A stretch of 64,000 nucleotides of DNA from Azospirillaceae bacterium (GCA_028283825.1 JAPWJW010000004.1:190292-254291), one strand, 5' to 3'. Positions 44,701 through 53,122 are shown, counted from the first letter of the stretch. The notes: a model not told the origin generated them from the letters alone. Program-made: numbers and translations.

Positions 44701-47700
44701 CGCTGCTGTTGAGCACATTGCCGATGATGGTGCCGGTGTTGGAAAGATTGCCGACGTTGCCGCTGCCGGTGATGTTGACCGCCGTGACGGCGGACAGCGT
44801 GCCGCTGTTGGTCAGGGTGCCCAGGGTGCCGCTGACGTAATCGCTGACCAGGGTCAGGACCAGGTCGGTGGCGCTGCCACCGGCGACCGTGCCCAGGGTG
44901 GCGGTGAAGCCGCTGGCCGCCGCCGTCAGGCCGCTGGCCGACAGGCTGCCGCCGGCCTCGACGATGGTGTAGCTGTCGCCGGCCAGCAGGTTGGCGCCCG
45001 CCAGGGCGGTGACGGCCACGGTGCCGCCCGTCAGGCTGGCCGAACCGCTGACCACCAGTTCGCCGGCCGTACCACTGCCGATGCCGGCGGCCAGGGTGCC
45101 GCCCGTCTGGCTGTAGTTGCCCGTCACGCTGACGCTGCTGGCCAGCAGCACGGATGCGCCGTTGTTGACCAGCGTGCCGGTGCCGACGTTGACCGCGTCG
45201 CTGATCGCCACGTTGCCGGACGCCAGCACGACATTGGCGCCGGTGCTGGTGATGGTGCCGCCGGTCAGGCTGCCCGTCACCGAACCGCTGCCGCCGGTGA
45301 TGCTGAGGGCGTTGGACGACAGGTTGACGATGTTGCCGCTGATGGTGCCGCTGTTGGCCAGGCTGCCCAGGCTGCCCGCGGCGTCCACCCGGATGGCATT
45401 GGCGCCCCCCACCAGGCTGCCGGTATTGACTAGTGTGCCCAGTGAACCGCCCGCCGCCACGTTCACGGCCGTCGCGGCGGTGAGGGCGCCGGTATTGGCC
45501 AGGGTGCCCAGGGTGCCACCGATATAGTCGCTGACCACCGTCAGCAGCAGGGCGGTGGCGCCGCCGTTGGTGGCGGTGCCCAGGGTGGCGCTGAAGCCCG
45601 TGACCATCGCCACCACATCTGTCGCCGCCAGCACCCCACCCACCTGGGCGAGGGTGTAGGCCTGCCCCGCGATCAGGTTGGTACCCGCCAGGGCGGAGAC
45701 AGCGACGGTGCCACCCGTCAGTGCCGCACTGCCGCTGACCACCAGTTCACCTGCGCCGGCGCCACCCAGGCCAGCCACCAGGGTGCCGGCGACCTGGGCG
45801 TAATTGCCGGTGACGCTGACCGATCCGGTCAGCAGCACTGACGCCCCGGTGTTGACCAGTGTGCCGGCGCCGACGTTGACATCATCGTTCAGGGCCAAGT
45901 TGCCGGACGCCAGCACGACGTTGGCGAGCGTGCTGGTGATCGTGCCCTTTTGGCCGGCGGTGTAACCGGTCAGCGTACCGACGGCAACGCCGGAACCGCC
46001 GGTGATGCTGAGCGCCTCGCCCGACAGGTTGAGGATGTCGCCGGCGATGGTGCCGCTGTTGGCCAAGGTGCCCAACCGGCCGCCATTTTCCACCAGGATG
46101 GCGGTCGGCGCCGCGATCACGCCGCTGTTGGACAGGTATCCGATGGTGCCGGCGTTATAGACGCCGTAGGTCGCCCCCACCAGGGTACCGGCGTTCAGCA
46201 CCGTGCCGATGCTGCCGATGTTGTAGAGGCCGGCGGCCGTGGGCGCGCCGGCGTCGATGATCCGGCCGTCATTGACCAGCACGTCGATGGTGCCGGCGTT
46301 GTAAAGCGCCAGCGGCGCCTGCACCACGCCGCTGTTGCTGAGCGTGCCGATATGGGCGCCGGCGTAGTTGCCGATGCCGGTCACCCCGCCGGTGATCGTA
46401 CCGCCATTGTCCAGCGTGCCGACGGCACCCAGGTTGGCGACACCGGCGACGGTGCCCTGCAGGGTGCCGATATTGGTAAGGGTGCCGACGCTGCCGGCGG
46501 TGCCGACATAGACGGCGGTGTCGGCGCTGACCACGCCGCTGTTGCCCAGCGTGGCGGTGGTGCCGCCGATATAGTTGTTGGCCACCGTGGCCACCAGTTC
46601 CACCAGGCCGCCGATGGTGACGGTGGCGACCGCGGCCGTCAGGCCGGGCACCGTCACCTCGGTCAACACACCGCTGTAGCTGGACGCACCGCCACCGATC
46701 ACCAGGGTGCCCAGCACGGCACCGGCCAACTGGGTGCCGCCGGCCGCCAGGTTGGCCGTCACCGTGCCGCCGCTGAGCAACGCCGCGCCGCTGACCACCA
46801 GCTGACTGGCGCCCAGCGCCAGGGTGCCGCCGGTCTGGGTATAGTTGCCGGTGATGGACAGGGTGGTGCCCAGCACCAGGCTGGCTCCGCTGTTCAGCAC
46901 CGTGTGGGCGCCCACGTCGATGCCCGCGTTCACCAGCAGGCCACCGCCCCCGAACACCACGTCGCCGCCCCGGCTGCGCAGCAGGCCCACTCCACCGCCC
47001 AGGCCGATCAGGGTACCCAGCGCACCGCCGGTGGCCCCGGTGATGGTCAGGCCGGAGGTGCTGTCATTCAGGATGGCGCCAGCGATGACGCCGCTGTTGG
47101 AAAGAGTACCCAGCGTGCCGGTGGCGGCGACATACACCGCCGTCGCCGCCGTCAGGGTGCCGGTGTTGGCCAGCATGGGCAGGCTGCCGCCGACATAGTC
47201 GTTGGCCGCCGCCAGGACCAGGTCGGTCCCGTCCACCCGCCCGGTGGCCGCCAGGCCGGCAACACCGGCGACAACGGTGACGCCGGTATAGCTGGACCCC
47301 GCACCACCCTGCACCAGGGTGCCGGCGGCATCGCCCGCCAGATAGTTGGCGGTGGCGGACACGTGCCCCACCACCGTGCCGCCGGTCAGCGCGGCGGCGT
47401 CGCTGACCGCCAGCCAGGCGGTGCCGGGCGTGACCTCAAGGCTGCCCCGGGTCTGGGTGTAGCCGCCGGCGATGCTGACCACCCCGGACAGGGCCAGGGC
47501 GGCTCCGTTGTTCACCACCGCATGGCCGGTGACGTCCACCGCGTCGTTCAGCAGCAGGGCGCCGGGGCCGAACACCAGATCGCCCACGGTATGGCTGATG
47601 GTGGCCTGGGCGCCTGCGACACCCGTTAGCGTGCCCGGCACCGTGCCGCCGGCGATGGTCATGGCCTCGGCCGACAGGTTCACGATGTTGCCGATGATGG

Positions 47701-48979
47701 TGCCCTGGTTGACCAGGGCCGCCAGGGTGGCGCCGCTGTTCAGGCGCAGGGCGGTGGGGCCGCTGATCACGCCGCTGTTGCTGATGGTTCCGGTGGCGCC
47801 GGACAGGTCGATGCCGAAGCCGGTGCCCTTGATGACGCCGCTGTTGCTGACCGACCCCAGGATGGTGGCGTTGGCCAAGCCCTTGTAGCCACTGATGGTG
47901 CCGGCATTGTCCAGCAGGGTCAGCACGCCCTGGCCGTTGTAGACACCCTCCCCCCGGCTGGTGATGAGGCCGGTGTTGCTGACCGTGCCCAAGGTGCCCC
48001 AGTTCACCAGCGCCACGCTGCGCCCGGTGATGGTGCCGCTGTTGCTGACCGTGCCCAGCGTGCCCAGATTGTAGAGGCCGGACAGAAGGGCGCTGATGGT
48101 GCCGGCATTGTCCACCAGGCCGAAGGCGGCGCGGTTCAGCACCGCCGCCAGGGTGCCACCGGTGATGTTGCCGGTCAGGGAATTGATCAGCGTGCCGATC
48201 GTGCCCTCGTTCAACACACCCGACAGGCCCCCGATCAGGCCGCTGTTGTTCAGGATGCCCAGGCTGCCGATGGTGTGGACGTACAGGGCGGTGTTGGCGG
48301 CGTTGAGGGTGCCGCTGTTGGCCAGCACGCCGATGGTGCCCTTGTTGAACACCGCCACGCTGAAGCCCAGCACGGCGTTGGTGTTCACCAGCATGTCCAG
48401 CCGTCCGACATTCACCAATCCGCCGGCGGCACCATTCAGCACGCCGTTATTGATGAAGGTGCCGATGACACCGTCGTTATAGATGGCGAACTGGCTGCCG
48501 GCGATGCCGTCGCCGATGGTGCCGCTGTTGACCAGCGTGCCGACGGTGCCGCTGGTGTAGAACGCCGTGGTGGCGGCCGTCAGGTGGGCATGGGCGCCGA
48601 TGGAAACGGTGTCGATGCTGCCCTGGTTCAGCAGGGCGACCGGCCCGCCGACGATGACGCCATCCTCCAGCAGCAGGCCGATGCTGCCCTGGTTGCGCAG
48701 GCCGAAGGTGCCGGTGATGCTGCCGTCATTGCTCAGCGTGGCGATGACACCGGTGTTGGCGACACCCGTTGCGCTGCCGCCCGCGACAATGCCGGTTCCG
48801 GTCACGACCAGGCTGTTGAGGGTGCCGGCGTTGGCATACCCGATGGTGGCGCCTGTCAGCGTCACGTCCTGCGCCCGCACGTCGGAAGGGGCCAGAACCA
48901 CCCCCAGGATCAGCAGCGAGGTGCCCGCCAGCAGTCCGCCCGATGCCGGCATGCCGGCGACCTTGGCGCCTTTCACCAT
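41750..48979 (-). CDS. Giant type Va autotransporter with seven-fold passenger repeat
   Basis: A protein of about 2,409 residues. ATG at 48979 follows GGGGAGGACGCGTG and a signal peptide (GGLLAGTSLLILGVVLAPSDVRAQ). Roughly residues 30-430 carry short units of 18-22 residues of the form xGTLxNxGxIxG, typical of a beta-helix. Then come seven units of about 202 residues. A Gly/Thr-rich linker (STGTTGGDGGATGGG region) and an alpha-helical segment lead to the C-terminal autotransporter barrel (about 290 residues, ending GELRRDYQSHSGVLRASWSF with terminal Phe). No protease or lipase motif was seen, so an adhesin or surface-layer role is likely. Convergent with lacI. Confidence 0.92.
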   Translation of the reverse strand: MVKGAKVAGMPASGGLLAGTSLLILGVVLAPSDVRAQDVTLTGATIGYANAGTLNSLVVTGTGIVAGGSATGVANTGVIATLSNDGSITGTFGLRNQGSIGLLLEDGVIVGGPVALLNQGSIDTVSIGAHAHLTAATTAFYTSGTVGTLVNSGTIGDGIAGSQFAIYNDGVIGTFINNGVLNGAAGGLVNVGRLDMLVNTNAVLGFSVAVFNKGTIGVLANSGTLNAANTALYVHTIGSLGILNNSGLIGGLSGVLNEGTIGTLINSLTGNITGGTLAAVLNRAAFGLVDNAGTISALLSGLYNLGTLGTVSNSGTITGRSVALVNWGTLGTVSNTGLITSRGEGVYNGQGVLTLLDNAGTISGYKGLANATILGSVSNSGVIKGTGFGIDLSGATGTISNSGVISGPTALRLNSGATLAALVNQGTIIGNIVNLSAEAMTIAGGTVPGTLTGVAGAQATISHTVGDLVFGPGALLLNDAVDVTGHAVVNNGAALALSGVVSIAGGYTQTRGSLEVTPGTAWLAVSDAAALTGGTVVGHVSATANYLAGDAAGTLVQGGAGSSYTGVTVVAGVAGLAATGRVDGTDLVLAAANDYVGGSLPMLANTGTLTAATAVYVAATGTLGTLSNSGVIAGAILNDSTSGLTITGATGGALGTLIGLGGGVGLLRSRGGDVVFGGGGLLVNAGIDVGAHTVLNSGASLVLGTTLSITGNYTQTGGTLALGASQLVVSGAALLSGGTVTANLAAGGTQLAGAVLGTLVIGGGASSYSGVLTEVTVPGLTAAVATVTIGGLVELVATVANNYIGGTTATLGNSGVVSADTAVYVGTAGSVGTLTNIGTLQGTVAGVANLGAVGTLDNGGTITGGVTGIGNYAGAHIGTLSNSGVVQAPLALYNAGTIDVLVNDGRIIDAGAPTAAGLYNIGSIGTVLNAGTLVGATYGVYNAGTIGYLSNSGVIAAPTAILVENGGRLGTLANSGTIAGDILNLSGEALSITGGSGVAVGTLTGYTAGQKGTITSTLANVVLASGNLALNDDVNVGAGTLVNTGASVLLTGSVSVTGNYAQVAGTLVAGLGGAGAGELVVSGSAALTGGTVAVSALAGTNLIAGQAYTLAQVGGVLAATDVVAMVTGFSATLGTATNGGATALLLTVVSDYIGGTLGTLANTGALTAATAVNVAAGGSLGTLVNTGSLVGGANAIRVDAAGSLGSLANSGTISGNIVNLSSNALSITGGSGSVTGSLTGGTITSTGANVVLASGNVAISDAVNVGTGTLVNNGASVLLASSVSVTGNYSQTGGTLAAGIGSGTAGELVVSGSASLTGGTVAVTALAGANLLAGDSYTIVEAGGSLSASGLTAAASGFTATLGTVAGGSATDLVLTLVSDYVSGTLGTLTNSGTLSAVTAVNITGSGNVGNLSNTGTIIGNVLNSSANDLVITGGSNGTVGVFTGGTISNTQANLTFASGDLSLGDAIDVGSHTVTNAGANLALASNVAVTGNYSQSAGILGVNGHVLSISGAASITGGVVNAGLSATANYLVGDSATLVSGGAGSSYGGATVTSGITGLDATASTSGTSLLANAANDYIGGSLDSLAVTGTLANTAGGATALYVAPTGTLGTLANSGTIIGNVVNNGANDLVVTGGSNGTVGVFTGGTISNTQANLVFASGDLSLGDAINVGSHTVTNTGASLALAGDGTVTGNYSQTGGSLNVAGHVLSVSGAANITGGTVNAGLSGVANYFVGDSVALVQGGAGSSYSGATVTSGITGLDATGSVSGNTLLASAANDYIGGTLDTLNVTGTLTNTAGGATALYIASTGTLGALSVTGAIVGDIANYSSTDLSISGGTDAAPGTLTGTNGGVGQITNTLANLRFASGTLLLNDNINVGSHSVINSGATLLVNSAINITGSYSQRAGNLVVGVSSTGSYGSLVISGSASLTGGSVTLKATSGSLSAGSYTIVAASGGLATSNLVLTAAGYTVTSSTITSGGRTDLVLTLNTASTGTTGGDGGATGGGNGGGGDVGTGGGTTPTRPGTNYAAVGRAAGGAAMGTGAALDIIAASGGTAAQAVQLAVLAPLDSLIGAARQAAVAQLSPSQLTAQSVALSVSPTTTAISQHQRTAATVMADGGPGAGSGSAGGQGTIWGEVLGGGALRGDSPQAAGYRASSAGLVLGGDWYADSQVMAGLAFSWLNGAAVGQGVTAGSLTRVATYQLTAYSVWRPDFADQRLSVEGQVAFGYNHYDQRRWIDFLGARANANYGGEQYVGKLTVGYALPVQGALTLTPEFGLRAVRLTNHAYDEHDAGVAGLAVGALKTDNLTQELGVRLDTALDTGVGRLRPDVRVAWVHDYLNGPVATTGELGGVGFVSSTGQLAADGLALGLGATLDHGDGLTLRLEYAGELRRDYQSHSGVLRASWSF
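43000..47691 (-). repeat. Seven internal repeats of about 606-615 bp in the autotransporter gene
   Basis: Each unit starts with an N-I/V-xN-xSxxxL-xI-xGG motif, contains G-N-Y-x-Q-xxGxL and LTGGTV, and mostly ends near DYIGGTLGTLxNTGTL. Plus-strand positions of unit starts are about 47691, 47079, 46043, 45337, 44722, 44116 and 43510. Spacings are 612, 1036, 706, 615, 606 and 606 bp; the long one contains an insertion of short GTLxN repeats. Units 5 and 6 share long near-identical stretches (TVGVFTGGTISNTQANL), indicating recent duplication or conversion. Confidence 0.85.
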
Positions 48980-49089
48980 CACGCGTCCTCCCCACCCTCG
49001 TCGGTCCCTTTGCCCGGCGTTAGATCGCCAGTGCCTTTACCAAGCGCAGTTGTGGCGGTGTTGCCCGTGACCAAACGGTGACCGTCGGA

Positions 49090-49155
49090 AAAATGCGAAG
49101 ATTAACCGCAATAAAATCGGCTGATTTCCAGAACTTGGGCCTTTGTTCGCATTTT
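49090..49155. promoter_or_regulatory. Widely spaced inverted repeat upstream of the autotransporter
   Basis: AAAATGCGAA (49090-49099) and TTCGCATTTT (49146-49155) are perfect 10-bp complements 46 bp apart in the AT-richer gap upstream of the autotransporter gene. They may be two half-sites for a looping or dimeric regulator, or the base of an RNA stem. The rest of the 206-bp gap shows nothing clear. Confidence 0.4.
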
Positions 49156-49185
49156 ATGGATATTTTGGGGAAGGGCCCGCCCGCC

Positions 49186-49743
49186 TCAAAAACCGATGGC
49201 GCCGGTCGGCAGCACCTGGGCGAAGGGGCCGGCCAGGGTCTGGTTGTGGTGGCGGATGATGGCGGCGGCGGACAGGGCCGGCGTATCCACCGTGGTGTGG
49301 GCATCAGCGGCCAGCACGGCCTCGAACCCTAAGTCGCGGGCCGCCCGGCACGACGCGTCCACGCAATATTCCGTCTTCATGCCGGCCAGCACCAGGCGCC
49401 CCACCCCATGGTCGCGCAGCAACGCGGCCAAATCGGTGCCGGCGAACACGCTGGGCCGCGTCTTGCGCAGCACCACGTCGCCCGAACAGGGCGCCAGTTC
49501 CTCCACCAATTGCCAGTCGGCGGCACCGGGGGCGGCGGGCGACCCGGCGGGGCCGTCATGCTGGACCAGCACCACCAGGCCGCCGGCGGCCCGGGCGCGG
49601 AACGCCAGATCCCGGATGCGAGAGACGACGACCGCCCCGCCGTGCGCCGGCGTGGACCCATGCACCAGGCCAACCTGCATGTCGATGACCAGCAGGGCGG
49701 CCCGTGAAGGCGATGACGGGGATCTGGAAGGATTGCTGCTCAT
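49186..49743 (-). CDS. Isochorismatase-family cysteine hydrolase
   Basis: A 185-residue cytoplasmic hydrolase. ATG at 49743 follows GGAGACATCCC. The catalytic triad is visible: D21 in AALLVIDMQVG, a lysine in LRKTRPSVFAGTDL, and cysteine in GMKTEYCVDASCRAA. Members act on amides and related compounds (nicotinamide, carbamoylsarcosine, isochorismate); the substrate is not clear. It lies 222 bp after the MocR-type regulator on the same strand. Confidence 0.9.
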   Translation of the reverse strand: MSSNPSRSPSSPSRAALLVIDMQVGLVHGSTPAHGGAVVVSRIRDLAFRARAAGGLVVLVQHDGPAGSPAAPGAADWQLVEELAPCSGDVVLRKTRPSVFAGTDLAALLRDHGVGRLVLAGMKTEYCVDASCRAARDLGFEAVLAADAHTTVDTPALSAAAIIRHHNQTLAGPFAQVLPTGAIGF

Positions 49744-49965
49744 GGGATGTCTCCGTTCGATCAGGGGGAACGGAGGGGCATCCACAGTGTCCTCCCCCGT
49801 CCCGAAGGGCGGGGGATGCGGAACGACCTGGCCTTTACGCCGGCAAGCCCATTCCACACGCCCCGCCGGTGGCGGTCGTGGTGGTCTGGGTAGTGGTTTT
49901 GGCAACCACGGCAGTGAGGAACAGGGCGTTCATGGGGCGCAGGATGGGCAGGACCGGGCGCGCCG

Positions 49966-51411
49966 TCAAGCCCGCGATGGCGGGGCGGATGAATTGCCGG
50001 CCACCAGATGGACCAGGCGGTCGCAGTCGGCCGCCAGCCGGCGCTCATTCAGGTTGGTGACGCCCAGCAGCAGGCCATGCGCCACCTCCGTCCCGTACCA
50101 GGGCGACAGCGGCACTGGCGCCATGCCGTAGGCCAGGGCCTGCACCGCCACGGCCTGGTCGTCCGTGCCCGGCGGCAGGTCGACCACCAGCGACAGGCCG
50201 GCGGTAGCCCGTACCGCCAGCCGGCCGCGCAGCGCCTGGGCCAGCGCGGCCCGGCGGGCGGCGTAAAGGCGCTTCATGCGGCGCAGATGGCGCAAATAAT
50301 GCCCATCGCGCAGGAAGGCGGCGACGGCGCGCTGCACCGGCGCAGCCGGGGCGGGCGCCAGGCAGGCGGCCACGTCGCCGAAATGGCCGGCCAGCGCCGG
50401 CGGCACCACCAGGAAACCCAGGCGCAAGGCGGGGCTCAGGGTCTTGCTGAAGGTGCCGGCGTGCAGCACCCGGCCGTCGCCGCCGGCGGCATGGTCCACC
50501 GCCGCCAGGGCCGGGGCCGCCCGCCCGGCCAGTTGCAGCTCGCTCAGGTAATCATCCTCCAGCACCCAGGCGCCGGTCCGCCGCGCCCAGTCCAGCAGGG
50601 CGACACGGCGCGGCAGCGACAGGGCCACGCCCAAGGGCGCCTGCTGCCCCGGCGTCACCACCGCCAGCGCGGCATCGGGGGCCGCCCTGATGCCGGCGGC
50701 GACATCGATCCCCTGCCCGTCCACCGGCACAGGGGCCGGCATCATGCCGGCGAAGGTCAGCGCCAGACGCGTCAAGGGGAAGCCCGGTTCCTCCATCCAC
50801 GCCGCCTTGCCCTCCAGCCGCAGGGCGCGGATGACCAGGCCGATGGTGGCGCTGAATCCGGACGTCACCAGCACCTGGGCCGGGGCGCAGCGGATGCCGC
50901 GCGCGATGGCGAGATATGCGGCGATCTCCGCCCGCAACTCGGCATGACCACGCGGGTCGGGATACCCCACCGGCGCCGCCGCGGCGACCCGCGCGCCCTG
51001 CGTCAGAACCCGGGACCACAGGGTAAAGGGAAAGGCGTCCTGCGCCGGCACGCCCATCTGGAAGGCCAGGGGCGGCACCTCGAAATCAGGGAAGAAGGCC
51101 GGCAACGGCCCGGTCTCGGACGTCGGCGCCAATACCGGGGCTTCGGCCACGGGCCAGCGCGCCACGCGGGTGCCCGCCGCCCCCATGCCCACGGCCAACT
51201 GCTCATCAACCAGCCGTTCATAGGCCACGCGCACAGTGCCGCGCGCGACACCCAGCTGTGCCGCCAGGTCGCGCCACGACGGCAGGCGGGCACCGGCGGC
51301 CAAACGCCCGTCCAGGATGGCCCGGCGCAGGGTGGCGTGGATCTGGGCCGCCAGCGGCGTGCCGGCGGCCCGGTCGACATGGAAGGAAAGGTCGGCGTCC
51401 ATGGGCATCAT
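49966..51411 (-). CDS. MocR/PdxR-type regulator (GntR HTH fused to aminotransferase fold)
   Basis: A 481-residue protein. The N-terminal GntR winged HTH is at about residues 15-80 (LAAQIHATLRRAILDGRLAAGARLPSWRDLAAQLGVARGTVRVAYERLVDEQ). The fold-type I aminotransferase-like domain holds YPDPRGHAELRAEIAAYLAIARG, LVTSGFSATIGLV, LEDDYLSEL and the PLP-lysine segment HAGTFSKTLSPALRLGF. Such proteins sense PLP or an amino compound. ATGs at 51411, 51408 and 51402 lie together with no clear ribosome site, so a leaderless start is possible. Divergent from the AhpD-like gene, its likely target. Confidence 0.92.
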   Translation of the reverse strand: MMPMDADLSFHVDRAAGTPLAAQIHATLRRAILDGRLAAGARLPSWRDLAAQLGVARGTVRVAYERLVDEQLAVGMGAAGTRVARWPVAEAPVLAPTSETGPLPAFFPDFEVPPLAFQMGVPAQDAFPFTLWSRVLTQGARVAAAAPVGYPDPRGHAELRAEIAAYLAIARGIRCAPAQVLVTSGFSATIGLVIRALRLEGKAAWMEEPGFPLTRLALTFAGMMPAPVPVDGQGIDVAAGIRAAPDAALAVVTPGQQAPLGVALSLPRRVALLDWARRTGAWVLEDDYLSELQLAGRAAPALAAVDHAAGGDGRVLHAGTFSKTLSPALRLGFLVVPPALAGHFGDVAACLAPAPAAPVQRAVAAFLRDGHYLRHLRRMKRLYAARRAALAQALRGRLAVRATAGLSLVVDLPPGTDDQAVAVQALAYGMAPVPLSPWYGTEVAHGLLLGVTNLNERRLAADCDRLVHLVAGNSSAPPSRA

Positions 51412-51434
51412 GGTACAGCATTTTTGATCATTCT

Positions 51435-51454
51435 TGGGTCTATTCGCTGACCCA
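51435..51454. promoter_or_regulatory. Inverted repeat TGGGTC-N8-GACCCA before the MocR gene
   Basis: Six-base perfect arms (51435-51440 and 51449-51454) in the 171-bp divergent gap between the MocR-type regulator and the AhpD-like gene, 24 bp from the MocR start. Candidate binding site of the regulator; MocR sites are often direct repeats, so this is uncertain. Confidence 0.4.
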
Positions 51455-51582
51455 TGGGTGGCGCATCCTCTGGTCATCAAACATGGCGGCCGGCCGAAAT
51501 CGTTGCCCCGGACGCAGCGTCCCCACACCCGGCCACCGTCAACGTTACGATGTTCCACCCCTGACCCGAAGGAACCCCGATC

Positions 51583-52036
51583 ATGAGCCTACGTCTCGAC
51601 TACGCCGCCGCCGCCCCCGCCGGCATGAAGGCCCTGGGCGGCGTCTATGGCTACATCAGCCAGTGCGGCCTGCCGGCCCAATTGGTTGACCTGGTCTATC
51701 TGCGCACCTCGCAGATCAACGGCTGCGCCTTATTGCATCGACATGCATTCCCGCGACCTGCTGAAGGGCGGGCTGACCGTGGAAAAGCTGGTGCTGGTGT
51801 CCGTCTGGCATGAGGCGGGCGCGCTGTTCACGGAAAAGGAACAGGCCGCCCTGCGCTGGGCCGAAACCGTGACCCGCGTGGCCGACACCGCCGTGCCGGA
51901 CGCGGAATTCCAGGCCGCCCGCGCCCACTTCACCGACAAGGAACTGTCGGATCTCACCATCGCCATCGGTTTGATGAACGCCTACAACCGCCTGGCCATC
52001 AGCTTCCGCGCCGTGCCGGCGGCGGCGAAGGTCTGA
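51583..52036 (+). pseudogene. AhpD-like carboxymuconolactone decarboxylase family gene, frameshifted at the CxxC
   Basis: A small alkylhydroperoxidase-like protein of about 150 residues if repaired. ATG at 51583 follows GAAGGAACCCCGATC. The first frame reads MSLRLDYAAAAPAGMKALGG to LRTSQINGCA and then goes wrong. The second frame gives YCIDMHSRDLLKGGLTVEKL to the stop at 52036. The expected INGCAYCIDMHS needs GCCTATTGC where the sequence has GCCTTATTGC, so one T is extra at 51730-51731, exactly between the two cysteines of the redox CxxC. Otherwise codons and conservation look intact. Either a recent null mutation or a sequencing indel. Confidence 0.88.
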
Positions 52037-52042
52037 GCCCCC

Positions 52043-52177
52043 AGCGGCATGAGTTGATGCTCATGCCGCTGTAGCCCCCGACTGGGGGCGCCGGAGATTT
52101 TAGGGCGCTGACGCTGCCCTTGAATCGAGGACAAGGCAAGCGGCCGGATGGCCGCGCCCGCCATCTGTGGGCGTCTA
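52043..52177 (+). repeat. Dispersed structured element, copy 3
   Basis: Hairpin 1: AGCGGCATGAG-TTGATG-CTCATGCCGCT (52043-52070), perfect 11-bp stem. Hairpin 2: CCCCC-GACT-GGGGG (52075-52088), different bases from copies 1 and 2 but paired. The linker has GCCGGAGATTTTAGGG and CGAGGACAAGGCAAG. Hairpin 3: GCGGCC-GGAT-GGCCGC (52140-52155). A final stem CGCCC/GGGCG follows and the element ends CTATAAAC, supplying the TAG stop of the minus-strand binding-protein gene. It starts 7 bp after the stop of the AhpD-like gene: again a convergent gap completely filled by the element. Confidence 0.75.
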
Positions 52178-53122
52178 TAAACTTACTTCGAACGCCGGCC
52201 GGACGTCGACACCGTCGCCGCCCAGGCCGGCCTGGGCGAACAGGTCGACGATGCCCTGCTGCGCCGTGATGACATCGTCGGCGATGGGCACGGGGCGGAA
52301 GTTGGTGCGGCGGATCATCAGGGCCGCCGCGTCCTTGGGCACGCCGGTTTGCTCGGCGAAGACGGCGACGTAACTGTCGGGCTGGGCCGCCGTGAATTCC
52401 CGCGCCCGGTTGATGCGGCCGACGAAGTCGCGCACCAGGTCGCGGCGCTGGTCCAGGGCGGCCGGCGTCGCCAGCAGGTAGGACAGGCCGGGCATGCGCC
52501 CCTCCGAATCCACCAGCACACGCAGGCCGTCATGCAACTGGCCCAGGGCGGTATAGGGGTCCCAGGTGGACCAAGCGTCCACGCTGCCGGCGATCAGGGC
52601 GGCCTTGGCATCGTTGGGCGTCAGGAAGACGATGTTGGCCTTGTCCGCCACGCCGGCTTCCGCCAAGGCGCGCAGCACCAGGAAATGGCCGATGGACCCC
52701 TTGCTGGTGGCAACCTGCCGGCCGGCCAGGTCGGCGATACCCTGGACCGGGCCGTCGGGCTTCACCAGCACGGCGGTGCCGTGCCCGCTGGAGCGGTAGG
52801 CCGCCACCGCCTTGATGCGCGCCTTGCCGGCCAGGCCGAAGCCGAAGGGCGCGTCGCCCACGGGGCCCAGATCCACCGCCTCGGCGTTCAGCGCCTCGAT
52901 CACCGGGGCGGCGTTGGCGAACTGCGCCCATTCGATGCGATAGGACAAACCGGCCTTGTCATCGGGAAAGGAGCTGAGCAGCGCCTGCAACCCGCCGCGC
53001 TGGTCGCCGACGCGCAGCACGGCCTCGGCCGGGGCCTTCTTGCCGCAGGCGGCCAGCAGGGCCATGCCCGCCCCCGCCCCGATCATCCCGCGCCGCGTCA
53101 GCCCACCGCCTGCAACAACCAT
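52175..53122 (-). CDS. NitT/TauT-type substrate-binding lipoprotein
   Basis: A 315-residue ABC-transporter binding protein of the SsuA/TauA class (sulfonates, nitrate, taurine). The signal is Tat-like plus lipobox: LTRRGMIGAGAGMALLAACGKK, with the cysteine as lipid anchor. The mature part has LRVGDQRGGLQALLSSF, EALNAEAVDLGPVGDAPF, KGSIGHFLVLRALAEAG and GSVDAWSTWDPY. ATG at 53122 follows GAGGCGGCG; an ATG at 53140 has no ribosome site. No permease or ATPase gene lies beside it. It is a paralogue of the protein at 61091-62035. Divergent from the class II aldolase gene. Confidence 0.9.
   Translation of the reverse strand: MVVAGGGLTRRGMIGAGAGMALLAACGKKAPAEAVLRVGDQRGGLQALLSSFPDDKAGLSYRIEWAQFANAAPVIEALNAEAVDLGPVGDAPFGFGLAGKARIKAVAAYRSSGHGTAVLVKPDGPVQGIADLAGRQVATSKGSIGHFLVLRALAEAGVADKANIVFLTPNDAKAALIAGSVDAWSTWDPYTALGQLHDGLRVLVDSEGRMPGLSYLLATPAALDQRRDLVRDFVGRINRAREFTAAQPDSYVAVFAEQTGVPKDAAALMIRRTNFRPVPIADDVITAQQGIVDLFAQAGLGGDGVDVRPAFEVSL

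Noticed and set aside
45950-47629. Open frame of 559 codons antisense to the autotransporter
   Set aside because: Mirror of the passenger repeats; no signal peptide or domain, whereas the minus-strand frame is continuous with signal peptide and barrel.
43000-47691. Regularly repeated sequence as a CRISPR array
   Set aside because: The repeats are about 600 bp long, in frame and protein-coding, with no short repeat-spacer pattern.
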